64,000 bases of DNA from Trichostrongylus colubriformis (lineage: Eukaryota; Nematoda; Chromadorea; Rhabditida; Trichostrongylidae). Positions 54,701-64,000 of this stretch are shown in pieces (positions within the stretch are counted from its first letter, which is position 1; the number at the start of each line of letters is the position of its first letter). The DNA lies in contig OZ022261.1 in assembly GCA_963978905.1 (NCBI GenBank), forward strand, positions 8,247,992 to 8,311,991. Reading direction: 5' to 3'. Under the pieces are notes generated by a model. That model did not search any database and was not told the DNA's origin. It saw only the letters and a list, made by a program, of their open reading frames with translations. The position numbers were made by a program, and so were the translations under genes.

Positions 54701-57700
54701 GACCACGTGAGCGTCCTTATTGTGAGCTATATGTCCACACAGCCCAGGTAGACTCTCCTTCTTATCCACATCGACTGGAAAAGACTCGGTACTGACCCCG
54801 GTAAGGCAGTGCTGAGATATCAAGGAGCAAGCAGCTCAGTACCCCAGGCACTGAGCACTGTCTTCTCCGGGTTTGGACGATATGACGCCCGGTGAAATGC
54901 GAAAAAAATCCAAGGTTGTGAAGCATTCCAGTTATTACGAACAGTAACAACACTGTGATTACGACATGGAAAATGTTTTCCGCTTAGAACTACAACGCAA
55001 AAGCACTTTGGCCCAGTGCCGCCCTTAATGGTCTTTTCGAAGCGAGCAATCACATACCATGTACCATGTGATTGTTTTGCAAGAAACTAAGAGTACGAAG
55101 ACCGACGTATGTCAAATGAACCACGAAACTCCTCTATTTGGAGGTAAAAAGACTCCTTCGCGAAGTGTCGCGAAGTGGACGCATGGCACTTTCATTTGTC
55201 GTACAACTTGTTGACTCGCATGAGATTGTGTCTCCTCTCTTTGCCGTCGTGCGCCACCCGCTCACGCATCGTAAGACCGTCAGCGTCATTATCTGCTGCC
55301 ACCACATTCTATGGTGGATGAAAAGGAGGTAGATGCGTTCTGCAATCAGTTGGAGGAGTTTTTACGCAAGGAATAGTCCCTTCACAAATTTATTGTTGAG
55401 GATCTCCGCGCAGTTGGGTGAGGCCTCAAAAGAGGAGTTCAACATGGAAATTTCAGAGGGGATAGGAACGAAACTAGATAGAGAAATTAAACTAACGAAA
55501 CTAGAGTTGCGGAGGACATCCATTTGTCGCTCAACTTTTTTGTGGAAATTCCTTCTTCCAGAAAGAATAAAGTGCACTGCCATGGACATGTCAGTCCACA
55601 AATGGTCAACGATATATGATGTGGCTAAGGTGTCCTTCTACATCCTTCTCGGTGCCTGTGACCAAGGCCTCCTCCGCGTTAATCAGGTACAGCCACTTGG
55701 AGAAGTTCGCTCGCGAACGCGCGAAAGGCGTACAGCAGGTTGTATATGACGGAGACGTTCTAGCTAGATATGTACGGAATGCTACTTTAGGGTCTCCACA
55801 CCTGTGCTAATCTAGGCGTGCTTCAAAAGGAGGAATCTTTTAGAAATAGCAAAGAAAAGAAGTAGTTTGAGAAGCTGCTTCTCTCAATGTCACAGCCTTT
55901 ATCTCTCAGGAATCCGCACTGAAGGACCAACATCTCGAGTTCTTGCTTCGGAGGCACGGTTTGTAATTTCAATCATAGAAGGTGCTGCAGATACAGGGCC
56001 GGATAACTACTCAGTCGACTCCTGTGAGCTGATGGGCGCGAACTTCATGCCCCGCTCGCAAATCACATGGTATCCTACCTTCGCAAAAAGAAATGCAGAT
56101 CAGTAGAGGAATTCGCGCATGGTTATATTTCACAAAAAGAGAGACCGCGATGGTCTTCGCAACTACTGTCCGATTAGCTTGCTAAGTATCCTCTACGCTG
56201 TTCACCAGGATCATCCTTGCTCTTATCTCGCGAACATCTAATGAAAAACAACCTCAAAAAAGCTGGATTCCAAAGGGGTTTCAGCTGCTCGAACCACATC
56301 AAGTCAATCGCCGTGGTCAGAGATGGGTGTCGAGAGTTCGATTGTGCCCTGACTTGATCTTCTTTGACTTTGAGGAAGTTTTTACAGAGTCGAAGAGAAT
56401 GCGATGTTGTCAGCGCCAGTCGACCAAGCGTGAAACCGTCTTACATAGGGTCCCTGACCGACTATAGTCGCCGAAGCGGTGCGACAGGACTATTTAAACA
56501 ACCCCTTGCCATGGGGGAGGGTGTACGACACGGTGACTCCATCTCGCCAGCTTGTTCACAGCCGCGCTGCAGCGAGTTATGTTCATAGGGACGAGAAAGA
56601 CATTTGGTGGAAGGACATCTTCTCTCGAACCTTCGTTCCGTGACGACATCGTCTCTTCGCAGCAGTAGCACGGAAGCTGAGGCAATGCTCACCGACTTTA
56701 ATGTGGCAGGAAAGAATATCGGGTTGGATTAAGGAACAAGGCACAGTTAATTGGAACGCTTGGTCACAGCGTAATCATGTAAAGGTCGTTGGTTCACGCA
56801 TAAAAGGGGCCCATCTCATGAGTATCTTGGGAGCTCCATGAGCATGGACAACGACATGAAAGAGGAGCTGGAAAGACGACACAGCGCGTCCGAGCAGACA
56901 TGGGACTCCTGAAGGAGCTCACCAGCAGTCTGGCTCATCCAGCATCACAATCTCATCTGTTTGATTCTACGCTGCTATGCGGCCGACATATGGGTGGATA
57001 CTGCTCCCACTAACTAAAAGCTCGACTGTATCGCACAGAGCTCTCGACTACTTTCTTCTAAGGTATACACAATATTGAGCCAGACCCCGCAGCTCAACTG
57101 CTCAGGATGTCCCACCTCCGCGATACGAAGAAGTGCAAAACGAGCACGATAAATGGCGATAGGCCGGTATCATGAGAAAGTCCTACCACATACGGAGAAG
57201 AGGAACCGTCAGGTTCAATGGTCTGGAGAGAAACCTTCTGCACAATGGGGGTGATGTGCTCGCCACGCAAGTGAAACAGCTGCAAATGCGGCTGAATTAT
57301 ACCTCAGATTGCCATCTTTGTCGATTCTTGAACAGCCCGTGGACGGTGATGGCAAAGATGGCACGAAATGCTGGCGATGCTTGCTGCTGAGAATTGCTGA
57401 CGTTCGCACGCTCGCTTGAAGTCCAGCGATATCAGTAAGAGCGTGATGCCATCTTTAAAGGTGAACGGATCCAGAAAGTATGCTATTCTCCATTTTCGAA
57501 AACATGTATTGCAGTTTTCGACCCGATACACTTTTAAAAAACTAAAAAATATATTGTGAAACTCGCGCAACATTATGTGATGCACTAGTTTCAGTCTACC
57601 TTTTCCTAGTTTTTCAGAAATTGCTACTCACGAACGCTTTTGTGTGCCACATCATGTGTATCACGCGGTAGCTACGGGCTTGAGATCAGATTCATCGCGC

Positions 57701-57865
57701 CAGTGGGCAATGCGCTGTTACGCTAATATAACATGAACTTGCGCACCTTTCATTCTCACCTGCGCGGGTTGTTTCGTCTCACTACCAACCATTCCTTGAA
57801 CCCATTCCGGATACTTGTACAAGCAACATGACCGGATTTTCTTCGGAAGTGGAGGTGGTTCCTCT
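46725..57865 (-). CDS. Unrecognised minus-strand gene, long disordered C-terminus
   Basis: Proposed gene in transcription order: exon 57865-57760, candidate 54811-54674, exon 51878-51587, exon about 51409/51393-51330, last exon 48718-46725. Support is strong for the last exon and good for 57.8 and 51.6-51.9 kb, which have donors GTGAGA and GTATGT, both phase 0. The small 51.3-kb exon has a GTAACT donor whose phase fits the last exon when it starts after CCAG at 51394-51397. Linkage among these exons is inferred from strand, order and phase only. The 54.7-kb candidate does not fit the 51.9-kb exon in phase. The family and the 5' end were not recognised. Confidence 0.55.
50314..50434 (+). repeat. 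Tandem duplication of ~60 bp with G-runs
   Basis: Two copies of a unit starting ATTTGTAGGCTGCTCCCTAT, each followed by an uninterrupted run of 11 or more G and a TGAAGTGA block. The minus strand, in the sense of the overlying gene, has C-runs instead. Confidence 0.85.
50541..51074 (+). mobile_element. TTAA-flanked element, family 3 copy b
   Basis: Right flank TTAA at 51075-51078; the left flank reads ATAA (50537-50540), one change from TTAA. Ends (A)GACAGCATTAGGGG and GGCAGCCTTAGGGG (reverse complement of the right end). Collinear with 23944-24429. Lies in an intron of the minus-strand gene. Confidence 0.78.
51330..51409 (-). CDS. Probable small exon of the minus-strand gene
   Basis: The donor ATTG|GTAACT is clear at 51330/51329. 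Two acceptors are possible: ATTCAAG (exon from 51409) or GGTCCAG (from 51393). The second keeps phase with both neighbours and gives about 22 residues ending AQGCCI(G). The first gives a more natural-looking peptide but needs a different acceptor for the last exon. Confidence 0.5.
51587..51878 (-). CDS. Probable internal exon of the minus-strand gene
   Basis: Encodes about 97 residues including RSSSTEERLWSFSRFPSC, ERVFIIDREKRQNVSVPT and HHNHQWPSAAPLQ. The donor TTACAG|GTATGT is good and in phase 0. The acceptor is uncertain: GGTTGAAG at 51879 is the furthest upstream possible, since a TGA lies before it in this frame. No domain recognised; basic and Ser-rich. Confidence 0.55.
51970..52736 (-). 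mobile_element. GC-rich LTR and start of a gag-like frame
   Basis: On the minus strand the sequence begins TGTCGCGGTTCGCGAC at 52736, has a promoter-like CTATAAAG (about 52668), and AATAAA about 390 bp further on (about 52306), a layout expected of an LTR. A frame starts with MVPGEANGDSDNPQV at 52191 and runs 74 codons before ending, probably truncated. No second LTR, protease or RT follows. The LTR 3' boundary and primer-binding site could not be fixed. It is much more GC-rich than its surroundings, in the same orientation as the host gene that contains it. Confidence 0.6.
52737..53129. other. Non-coding stretch
   Basis: Between the LTR fragment and the second foldback element; nothing recognised. 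Confidence 0.45.
53134..53557 (+). mobile_element. TTAA-flanked foldback element, family 4 copy b
   Basis: TTAA at 53130-53133 and 53558-53561. Same long inverted repeats as 45770-46195 with few differences, and a centre that partly appears inverted relative to that copy. The near-identity of two copies 7 kb apart suggests recent movement or gene conversion. Confidence 0.93.
53621..54519 (-). mobile_element. Mariner element, shortened (copy B)
   Basis: TIRs start TTAGGTTGATTCATAATAAA at both ends, with TA at 53619-53620 and 54520-54521. At 899 bp it is about 400 bp short of a full mariner. The TIR differs from copy A, so this is a different mariner lineage. The body is coding remnant on the minus strand. 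Confidence 0.92.
53699..54443 (-). pseudogene. Mariner transposase remnant of copy B
   Basis: Reads from an ATG near 54441 (MDARGTVRMSMKSS) with an in-frame TAA soon after. It continues through GQEPADIGRRLIEVHKEH, WWSVHGVEYWELL, QHDN (second catalytic Asp), then after a one-base shift RPHFARSTKAELL, YPPYSPDLAPSDFHLF (third Asp), ending YFK and TGA at 53699-53701. No first catalytic Asp was seen; the region around it appears deleted. Confidence 0.88.
54674..54811 (-). CDS. Candidate exon, minus strand
   Basis: The acceptor GATATCTCAG precedes 46 open codons (HCLTGVSTESFPVDVDKKES.. to ..SPPRGGL), followed by a possible donor GTACGT. Phase 0 at both ends follows on from the 57.8-kb exon but not into the 51.9-kb exon as drawn. 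The frame continues open to a TGA near 54587, so the donor is a guess. Confidence 0.35.
54812..55869. other. Non-coding stretch
   Basis: Probably intronic to the minus-strand gene. The open frames at 55333-55749 (plus, 138 codons) and 55362-55601 (minus) show no domain. Confidence 0.4.
55870..57440 (+). mobile_element. RTE-like non-LTR retrotransposon relic C
   Basis: Broken frames give LIFFDFEEVFTES (motif A, about 56360), GEGVRHGDSISP (motif B, about 56516), FTAALQRVMF shortly after, and thumb-region pieces such as ADMGLLKELTSSLAHPAS (about 56890-56945). Only a D-D-I remnant marks the motif C position (about 56643). No endonuclease part was seen. Inserted between exons of the minus-strand gene, in opposite orientation to it. 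Heavily decayed, older than relic B by appearance. Confidence 0.7.
57760..57865 (-). CDS. Internal exon of the minus-strand gene
   Basis: The acceptor TTTACTGCAG and donor CGCAG|GTGAGA frame 106 nt encoding EEPPPLPKKI, RSCCLYKYPEW and VQGMVGSETKQPAQ (35 residues after one base of a split codon). The Pro-rich start could bind SH3-type domains (inference). Good sites at both ends and a natural peptide make this a real exon; its family was not recognised. Confidence 0.72.
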
Positions 57866-58675
57866 CTGCAGTAAAGCAAATGTTAGCAAAGGATACATAG
57901 CAAGTACGACTACATTTTATTGGTATTTCATTCATTAAAATAGCCTATCTGTAATGAATGATAATACCTCTTGAAAATTAGGAAGAAAAGCGATGTGCTC
58001 AGTGGTTGATCAGTAATAAAAGATGCATATCACCGTAGGGGTTCGATTATTGTCATGTCTCCCCTCAATGTGACGAGGAAGGAAATCACGAAGTTGATTA
58101 TCGAGCAGTCGTGGGTCCGGGACCAGTTCACTGGACCAAGAGTTTCGATGTTGATATCATTAATGTACTATGGCTACATGGCTTGACAGTATTTTTTCAG
58201 CAATTAGAATCATATTTCAATAAATGCTCGTTTTAGGGACTTTCTTCTTCTTTGTGTCGGGACTCTGAGGGTTTGCCACGTGACAATCGTACCAAGCCCT
58301 GAGAATGCTGTCGAGTTCCTGTTAATTACCAAACTTCACCTTTAGTTCCGCTAGTATTGCGATTGAATCAAGTAATGGAATAAAAACGGTACTTGGAGTG
58401 TTATGAAATCCTCCTAGGTCTGGAGGCAAAAAAATATGTCAGTGAATGAAGAAAGGTCCTCGGCACCACACGCATAATTGTGACTTCATGAAGATGCAGT
58501 AGGTTATAACTTTCATGAAGCCCAAAGATGAGCTTCGAAAATCCAATTCGGCCACTTGACAACTTTCAGTTTTCAACTGAGGATTCCTAGAACTGTGTTG
58601 AGCGAGGTATCAGAGGAACAAGCATCCTGCGGTCTCTCTGCATAGCTGATATTTCATGCATTAGTGCTGAGTCTG
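57866..58675. other. Non-coding stretch
   Basis: Probably intron or 5' region of the minus-strand gene; nothing recognised. Confidence 0.4.
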
Positions 58676-58680
58676 TAAAG

Positions 58681-58946
58681 CACAGGTGTGGCGTTAGGTT
58701 CACGACGATGGGAAGGTTCACGACAGAATGCGTAAAAGGCACAGGTGTGGGGTTAGGTTCACGACGATGGGAAGGTTCACGACAGAATGCGTAAAAGGTG
58801 TGGAACGTTTTCCTCAAAATAGCACAGACTTTTCGATGCTGAAAGCACAGGTGTGGCGTTAGGTTCACGACGATGGGAAGGTTCACGACAGAATGCGTAA
58901 AAGGTGTGGAACGTTTTCCTCAAAATAGCACAGACTTTTCGATGCT
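58681..58946 (+). repeat. Minisatellite, three units
   Basis: A 58-bp core starting CACAGGTGTGG and containing the internal duplication GGTTCACGACGATGGGAAGGTTCACGAC (28 bp, shown here in two parts as GGTTCACGACGATGG and GAAGGTTCACGAC) occurs at about 58681, 58740 and 58844. The last two units carry an additional 43-bp block ending CGATGCTG. The minus-strand open frames over it only reflect the repeat. Confidence 0.88.
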
Positions 58947-59795
58947 GCATTTTGTTGTAGTGCAAATTAACGCTCTGACGACCACCATGGGAAGCAGTCC
59001 CTGATTGCGATGGTAAAAACGCTCCCTATTAATCATTTGAGCACGTTTTTGCTAAATTTTATCACTGTTTTTGCTGAATAAAATTGAAAGAACCGCATTA
59101 ATTATGCATCAAACCAACAGATGTCTCATAACTACCCAATACAGATGCCTTCTGCAGCAGGCACACTCGGCAATCGCCAAAAGGAGCATTTCCTGACAAG
59201 ACAAGAAGCTTCCACGAGAGTTAGTGCAATCTGGTAACGGTAAGGTAATTCAAAGCAAATTGCAGAAGTGTGACTTATCTCAGCTCCTTAATTTATAAAG
59301 TTCATTCCATCTCATGCTATAGAATTTACAGATCAGCCTAGATGTCCATCTATGTTGAAAGAGGGTGTCACTATGTGTAGCTTATGTCTCAGCGATGAAA
59401 TGCTTTAACTTGGCTTGGAGGAGGATCTATTTCGGATATTCCGTCTCATTTACCATGGCTAAAGTCGGACGGAACCACTGCAATGATCTTCATCTGCATA
59501 ATAGTGGCTCTTCTCCAGTTTTCGTCAATTACCAGTTCTATGTCGTGTTTAAATCTTAGCCTTCTTAGTATCTTACAGTGTGTCTAGGCTAGGCCCTGGA
59601 TCCGTTCTATCCTTACCCTCTTGCTATATATAAATCCTCCGTTGTCGAAGTGCGATTCATTACTAACATAGGACAGGGACTTACAGGTTTCCTACCTTTC
59701 TCACATGGTCTCGATCCTTTTTGATTTTTGTTGTTTTGTTTTTAGGAATGAGTGTTTTGATAATTTGTCTCTCTAACATATGACGCATCTCCGTG

Positions 59796-59803
59796 TGTAT
59801 TAA

Positions 59804-59842
<39 letters not shown>

Positions 59843-59890
59843 ATGAATGAATAAATAAATAAGTAAATAAATAAATAAGTAAAAAAATAA
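59796..59890 (+). repeat. (TAAA)n microsatellite
   Basis: About 95 bp of TAAA units with scattered TGAA and AAGT variants. Confidence 0.97.
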
Positions 59891-59974
59891 AGACTCAACC
59901 GCTTTTCGTTTGTTACCAGTCGATTAATCACAATTTTTTCTGAATTAATCTCGAAATCTTCTGTTTTCAGAGGA

Positions 59975-61160
59975 TATTTCAGTCCACTGAGCAAGAATAT
60001 CACTTGGTTCTGCGCAAAAATGCCCAACCTGCGCGCTACAGGAGCCTGCGCATACTACTGTTTAGGCGAAAAAAAAACGGCTGGTGCATTCCCTACCACC
60101 ATTGTGTAGTTTTATATCAATTTTACATATACCATGCGTTGCACTACCTCCCCACTCCTCATCACTTGGAGTTCGTACACCGTGACTAATGTGCAGCCAT
60201 TTATCCCCACAGAACCCTCCAAACCACCCTGCTTGCTGTACGTTACACGATATTGAACACGGCGCTTAACTCGATGAACACGGGACAGTCGCTGTGTTCA
60301 TGTAGAAAAGGATATGGGACAGACCAGACTACTGGAGGTCCTAACGTTGTTGTATATAGGCATAAAATACCTGACTGCATACCTGAACAGCAACACCACC
60401 ACTTCCTCGGTCCGCGTGGTAGTTTAGATACATTGGTTATATGCATACATGTGTTATATTCCTGTACAACATATGTTTTATCAAAGCTTTGTCAGGTAAT
60501 TTAGGCATGCATGCGCGCTGTTATAACTCACCATGATTTTGGTATGGAAAGGGGACAAAGTGGTTATAGCTTACGCAGTGGATTGTTGGTGACTGTAGTA
60601 GCAACGGTGTAGTGGTGTCGGCGTACGAACCCACGGTACCGACCAGGGTTCGGCTTCCTTTTTGTGTAAAGTTTTTGCGTTTTTTGCGCAGATCATCTCA
60701 TCCACTCAGATCCGAATTTGCCTCACGAGAGATGCGTTTTTGCTTTTTTTTCGTTTTTTTATTCCTGTTCCCTCTTACTGAGCGTATCCGGACTCCACAC
60801 GTGATTTGTGGAATTCCTTCGCCTTTTTAGGAGCGACGTGCCTCTTCGGAAGAAATCTCAGTCCGCATCCTATGAAAAGGATGCGAATGGACCTCTATCA
60901 CATGTCGATCTGTGTTGTGTTACAGTAGGTGAAGTGGTCGTAACAGTTATACAAATACTTTAGTGTAGTGTCTCAGTGGTCTCCGCGGTGCAGCGGCTAC
61001 GTGCGCGGTCCCCATCACTGCTGCCAGCGATCTAGTCCTATGGCTCTTCATTTTTTTTGGCTGGCACACATAATATGCCAGACATCACGAAACCTAACGT
61101 GACTTCCCGATGTGAAAAAGGAAGAATCCCGAATCCTTTTCCACACGAACCCACCGAGCC
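59975..61160 (+). repeat. Direct-repeat flank of the palindromic array
   Basis: The segment at about 59980-60060 (AGTCCACTGAGCAAG.. to GCGCTACA) recurs at about 63588-63665. The segment at about 60750-61100 (CGGTGCAGCGG, CACATAATATGCCAG and AACGAAACCTAA-like blocks) recurs at about 62210-62550. No coding frames with domains. Confidence 0.7.
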
Positions 61161-61686
61161 GTGAGACCGGTGTCTCAATCCTCGTTGATCATAGTAGCAG
61201 GCAGGATGATATGGGCTCCATGTGTGAGGTACGGTTTTACCATTCAGCTCTCGATTCAGTGTACAACTTACCTAAACTATGATGGGGGTATCACAGTGTG
61301 CATGTATGCAGCGCATCTTTGCTGTACGACAGAGGCCCAACAATGGAATCAATACTATGCCTTGTTCGAGCGCCCCTCTAGGGGTTGGTGATCAACGATA
61401 TAGATAAATTGATTCCATGCGTACGATTGTTAAGCTCCATCGTACAACAAAGGTATACTGCATACATCGCACACAGTGTGATACCCTCATCATCTGGTCA
61501 GAGGGCTGTTGCACTCTGAGTCGAGAGCTGAAAGGCAAAACCGCATCTCACACACGGAGTAACATTCACGATGGTTAATAGCCAGTTACCTATGTTGAAC
61601 CTCCATATCATCCTGTCTGCTATACGCTGCATGACTAACGAGGATCCGGACACCGGACTACGCTCGGTGGGTTCGTGTAGGAAAGG

Positions 61687-61861
61687 GTTCAGATAGTTCT
61701 CCCCTTACTTGCACAGGGGCTTTAATTTTATTGCATATCTTGTGATATGATACTGGGTTCAAGACTACTACTAGTTCGGGTAGTCTTGAACCCAGTATCA
61801 TATCACAAGATATGCAATAAAATTAAAGCCCCTGTGCAAGTAAGGGGAGAACTATCTGAAC
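61687..61861. repeat. Perfect 81-bp-arm hairpin
   Basis: 61687-61767 and 61781-61861 are exact reverse complements, starting GTTCAGATAGTTCTCCCCTT, separated by a 13-bp spacer. The arms are AT-rich in the middle (TTTAATTTTATTGCATAT). Confidence 0.96.
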
Positions 61862-62708
61862 TTACCGCACGGGGCACTTTCGAAGTGCCCCCCTAAGTGG
61901 ATGGTCAGTGGCAAAGGCATATTGATTCCATGCATACGATAGTTCAACCCAGCCAGTTGTCTCTCGCTGCGATCAAGCGTCTAGACTAGCTCTAGATGAT
62001 CTAGAAAGTATCGCTTTGCAGGTGGCGCATGGTAGTCCAGTGAGTAAGTGCGCATTTCTCATATGCTCCGTCCAGGATCATTTGCCGTGAGCTCTCGGAT
62101 GCTGTTCGGACACCTCTGTAGCATGGCGGTTTTGGTATGGGAAGGAAACAAGATAATTTTGGCGCTTGTATGCAATGTCTAGATTGGAGCACCACTGGTG
62201 TAGCGTTATCGCTGTTCCCTCCCACAAACGGATCCGGGCTTTAGACCTGGCTGGTGCCATTCTTTTGCTCTTTTGGAATCAACGTGTCTCTTCAAAAGAA
62301 ATCTGCTCATGGAAAGTGTGCGAAGGCACTAGTACACCGTATCACATGCCGATCTGTATCGTGGTGCAGGAGGTAATCGTGATAATTATACCGAATGCTT
62401 GAGAGCTGTATCGCAATGGTCTCCACGGTGCAGCGGTTTGCTGCGTAGTTCCCACCATTGCGGCTAGCGATCGCATTCACGTGGCCTCAGAAATTTACCA
62501 AGCACATATAGTGTGCTCAGAACGAAACCTAAAGAACTCCATGTACCTGCTGCCCAACGTTTCGGTGATCTCTTCTTCAATATCTTGGTGCCGGGAGATT
62601 CCCCCTCAGACACCGAGGTGTCACCCCTATGATACTTTGATCCGGGACATATCGAAAACGAGAAAAGTCTACGTTCGGTGGTTGTGGCGCAAAAGGTGCA
62701 CAAGGACC

Positions 62709-62815
62709 CGGTCCATGCTTAGGTTTTTCTCGGTTCTTTATTTTCAGGAATGGCTTTCTTTGATTTTCTTCGAGTAGCTAAAGAACCGAGAACAACTTAA
62801 GCATGGACCGGATTG
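62709..62815. repeat. Secondary palindrome inside the array centre
   Basis: CCGGTCCATGCTTA..TCTCGGTTCTTTA pairs with TAAAGAACCGAGA..TAAGCATGGACCGG. It is centred at about 62762, offset from the main centre. Confidence 0.85.
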
Positions 62816-63238
62816 CTGTGCACCGCACCCAGCCTTTCCATGGTCGGCATAATTCTTGCCAAAGGTGGGGGCAGCTGTTATGGCATCCACGACATCTGGA
62901 GCAGCTTCAAGGAAAGCTGGAGCAGGACTTTATCACGGCGTCGGCAGCTCCGCCAATGCCGTGATAAAGTCGCGTGCGCATCACATGCGTTGCAAAAACA
63001 GCCGGCTTACACCAAGTAATCTTGGACGGAGCATATGAGAAATGCGCACTTACTCACTGGACTACCATGCGCCACCTGCAAAGCGATACTTTCAAGATCA
63101 TCTAGAGCTAGTCTGGACGCTTGATCGCAGCGAGAGACAACTGGCTGGGTTGAACTATCGTATGCTTGGAATCAATATGCCTTTGCCACTGACCATCCAC
63201 TTAGGGGGGCACTTCGAAAGTGCCCCGTGCGGTAAGCT

Positions 63239-63416
63239 CAGATAGTTCTCCCCTTACTTGCATAGGGGCTTTAATTTTATTGCATATCATGCTTCATACT
63301 GGGTTGTACTTGTACTACCCGAACTAGTAGTAGTCTTGAACCCAATATGAAGCATGATATGCAATAAAATTAAAGCCCCTATGCAAGTAAGGGGAGAACT
63401 ATCTGAACCCTTTCCT
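63239..63416. repeat. Second long hairpin, mirror partner of 61687-61861
   Basis: Arms TCAGATAGTTCTCCCCTTAC..CATACTGGGTT and their complement, with a spacer of about 29 bp. It differs from the left hairpin in a short internal block (CATGCTT in place of the TTGTGATATGA region), matched on both its own arms. Confidence 0.93.
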
Positions 63417-64000
63417 ACACGAACCCACCGAGCGTAATCCGGTGTCCGAATCCTTGTTAGTCATGCAGCGTATAGCAGGCAGGATGATATGGAGGTTCAA
63501 CATAGGTAACTGGCTATTAACCACCGTGCAAGGTACTCCGTACATGAGTAACGGTTTTGCCTTTCAGCCCTCGACTCGACCCCAGGGAATATTCGAGTCC
63601 ACTGAGCAAGGGTATCTCAATTGGTTCCGTACAAAAATGTCCAACGTACGCGCTACAAGGACCTGCACATATCAACTAACAGTATTGTTTGATCGACATA
63701 CCCAAACTAGATGATGGCAGTATCACACTGTGTGCGTGTATGCAGTATACCTTTGCTGTACGATGGAGCATAACATTCGTATACATGAAATCAATTTATC
63801 TATATCGTTGATCAGCAATCTAGAGGGGCACTCGACCAAGGTATATTGATTTCCTGCATAAAATTGTTGGACCCCTGTCGTACAGCACAGATGCGCTGCA
63901 TGCATGCACACTATGATACCCCATCATCTAGTTCAGGTATGTTGTACACTGAATCAAGAGCTGAATAGTAAAACATACCTCACACATGGAGCCCATGTCA

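Larger units (their letters stand above)
61198..64000. repeat. Large nested inverted repeat centred near 62550
   Basis: The left arm from about 61205 and the right arm to the window end are reverse complements over about 1.3 kb, centred near 62550. Anchor pairs: 61590-61660 with 63440-63510, 61687-61720 with 63385-63416, 61911-61950 with 63150-63190, and 62047-62072 with 63025-63050. The arms differ by substitutions and by an insertion of about 115 bp in the right arm near 63590-63700. Each arm contains its own palindromes near 61390 and 63840 and a long hairpin. The array continues past 64000. Confidence 0.88.

Noticed and set aside
58681..58946. Regular repeats considered as a CRISPR-like array
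   Set aside because: Units abut without unique spacers and the context is eukaryotic; it is a minisatellite.
60960..61020. tRNA-like string (CTCCGCGGTGCAGCGGCTAC)
   Set aside because: No consistent D, anticodon or T stems; it is part of the 60-64 kb repeats and recurs at about 62420.
61687..61861. Considered as a microRNA precursor
   Set aside because: 81-bp perfect arms are far longer and more perfect than pre-miRNAs, and it is part of a repeat array.

Overview
The window looks like nuclear DNA of a parasitic nematode, probably a strongylid or hookworm-like worm. This is inferred from small exons with TTTCAG-type acceptors, long repeat-filled introns, decayed RTE-type retrotransposons, mariner copies and many short inverted-repeat elements. 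Nothing bacterial, organellar or viral is seen. No species-specific marker was found, so the taxonomic call is an inference.

Two host genes stand out. On the + strand (20.6-37.7 kb) a 13-exon gene encodes a 498-residue, 12-TM major facilitator transporter of the SLC18B1/DHA1 type. Every splice phase agrees, the exons sum to a multiple of three and the antiporter motif C is visible. On the - strand (46.7 to at least 57.9 kb) lies a gene whose last exon encodes about 663 disordered residues with a possible PP1-docking motif. Its upstream exons at 51.3, 51.6-51.9, 54.7 and 57.8 kb are less certain, and its family was not recognised. A possible terminal exon of an unknown + strand gene sits at 17.9-18.2 kb.

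The rest is mostly mobile and repeat DNA. By region: 0-0.93 kb, a mariner lacking its N-terminal domain; 1-17 kb, inverted-repeat elements (3.1, 4.6, 5.0, 8.8, 10.8, 13.2, 15.9, 16.5 kb) with little convincing coding; 21-24.5 kb, TTAA-flanked elements and Helitron-like repeats inside the first intron of the transporter; 25-37.7 kb, the other transporter exons with more insertions; 39-42 kb and 43.4-44.8 kb, two RTE-like non-LTR relics; 45.8 and 53.1 kb, two copies of a TTAA-flanked foldback element; 52-52.7 kb, a GC-rich LTR fragment; 53.6-54.5 kb, a second short mariner; 55.9-57.4 kb, a third RTE relic; 58.7 kb, a minisatellite; 59.8 kb, a TAAA microsatellite; 60-64 kb, a nested array of palindromes and direct repeats running off the end.

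No rRNA, CRISPR array or confident tRNA gene was found. The strongest unusual signals are the 61.2-64 kb palindrome of palindromes with a perfect 81-bp-arm hairpin, a tandem duplication of a 5' splice site in the transporter gene, and at least three distinct TTAA-flanked element families.
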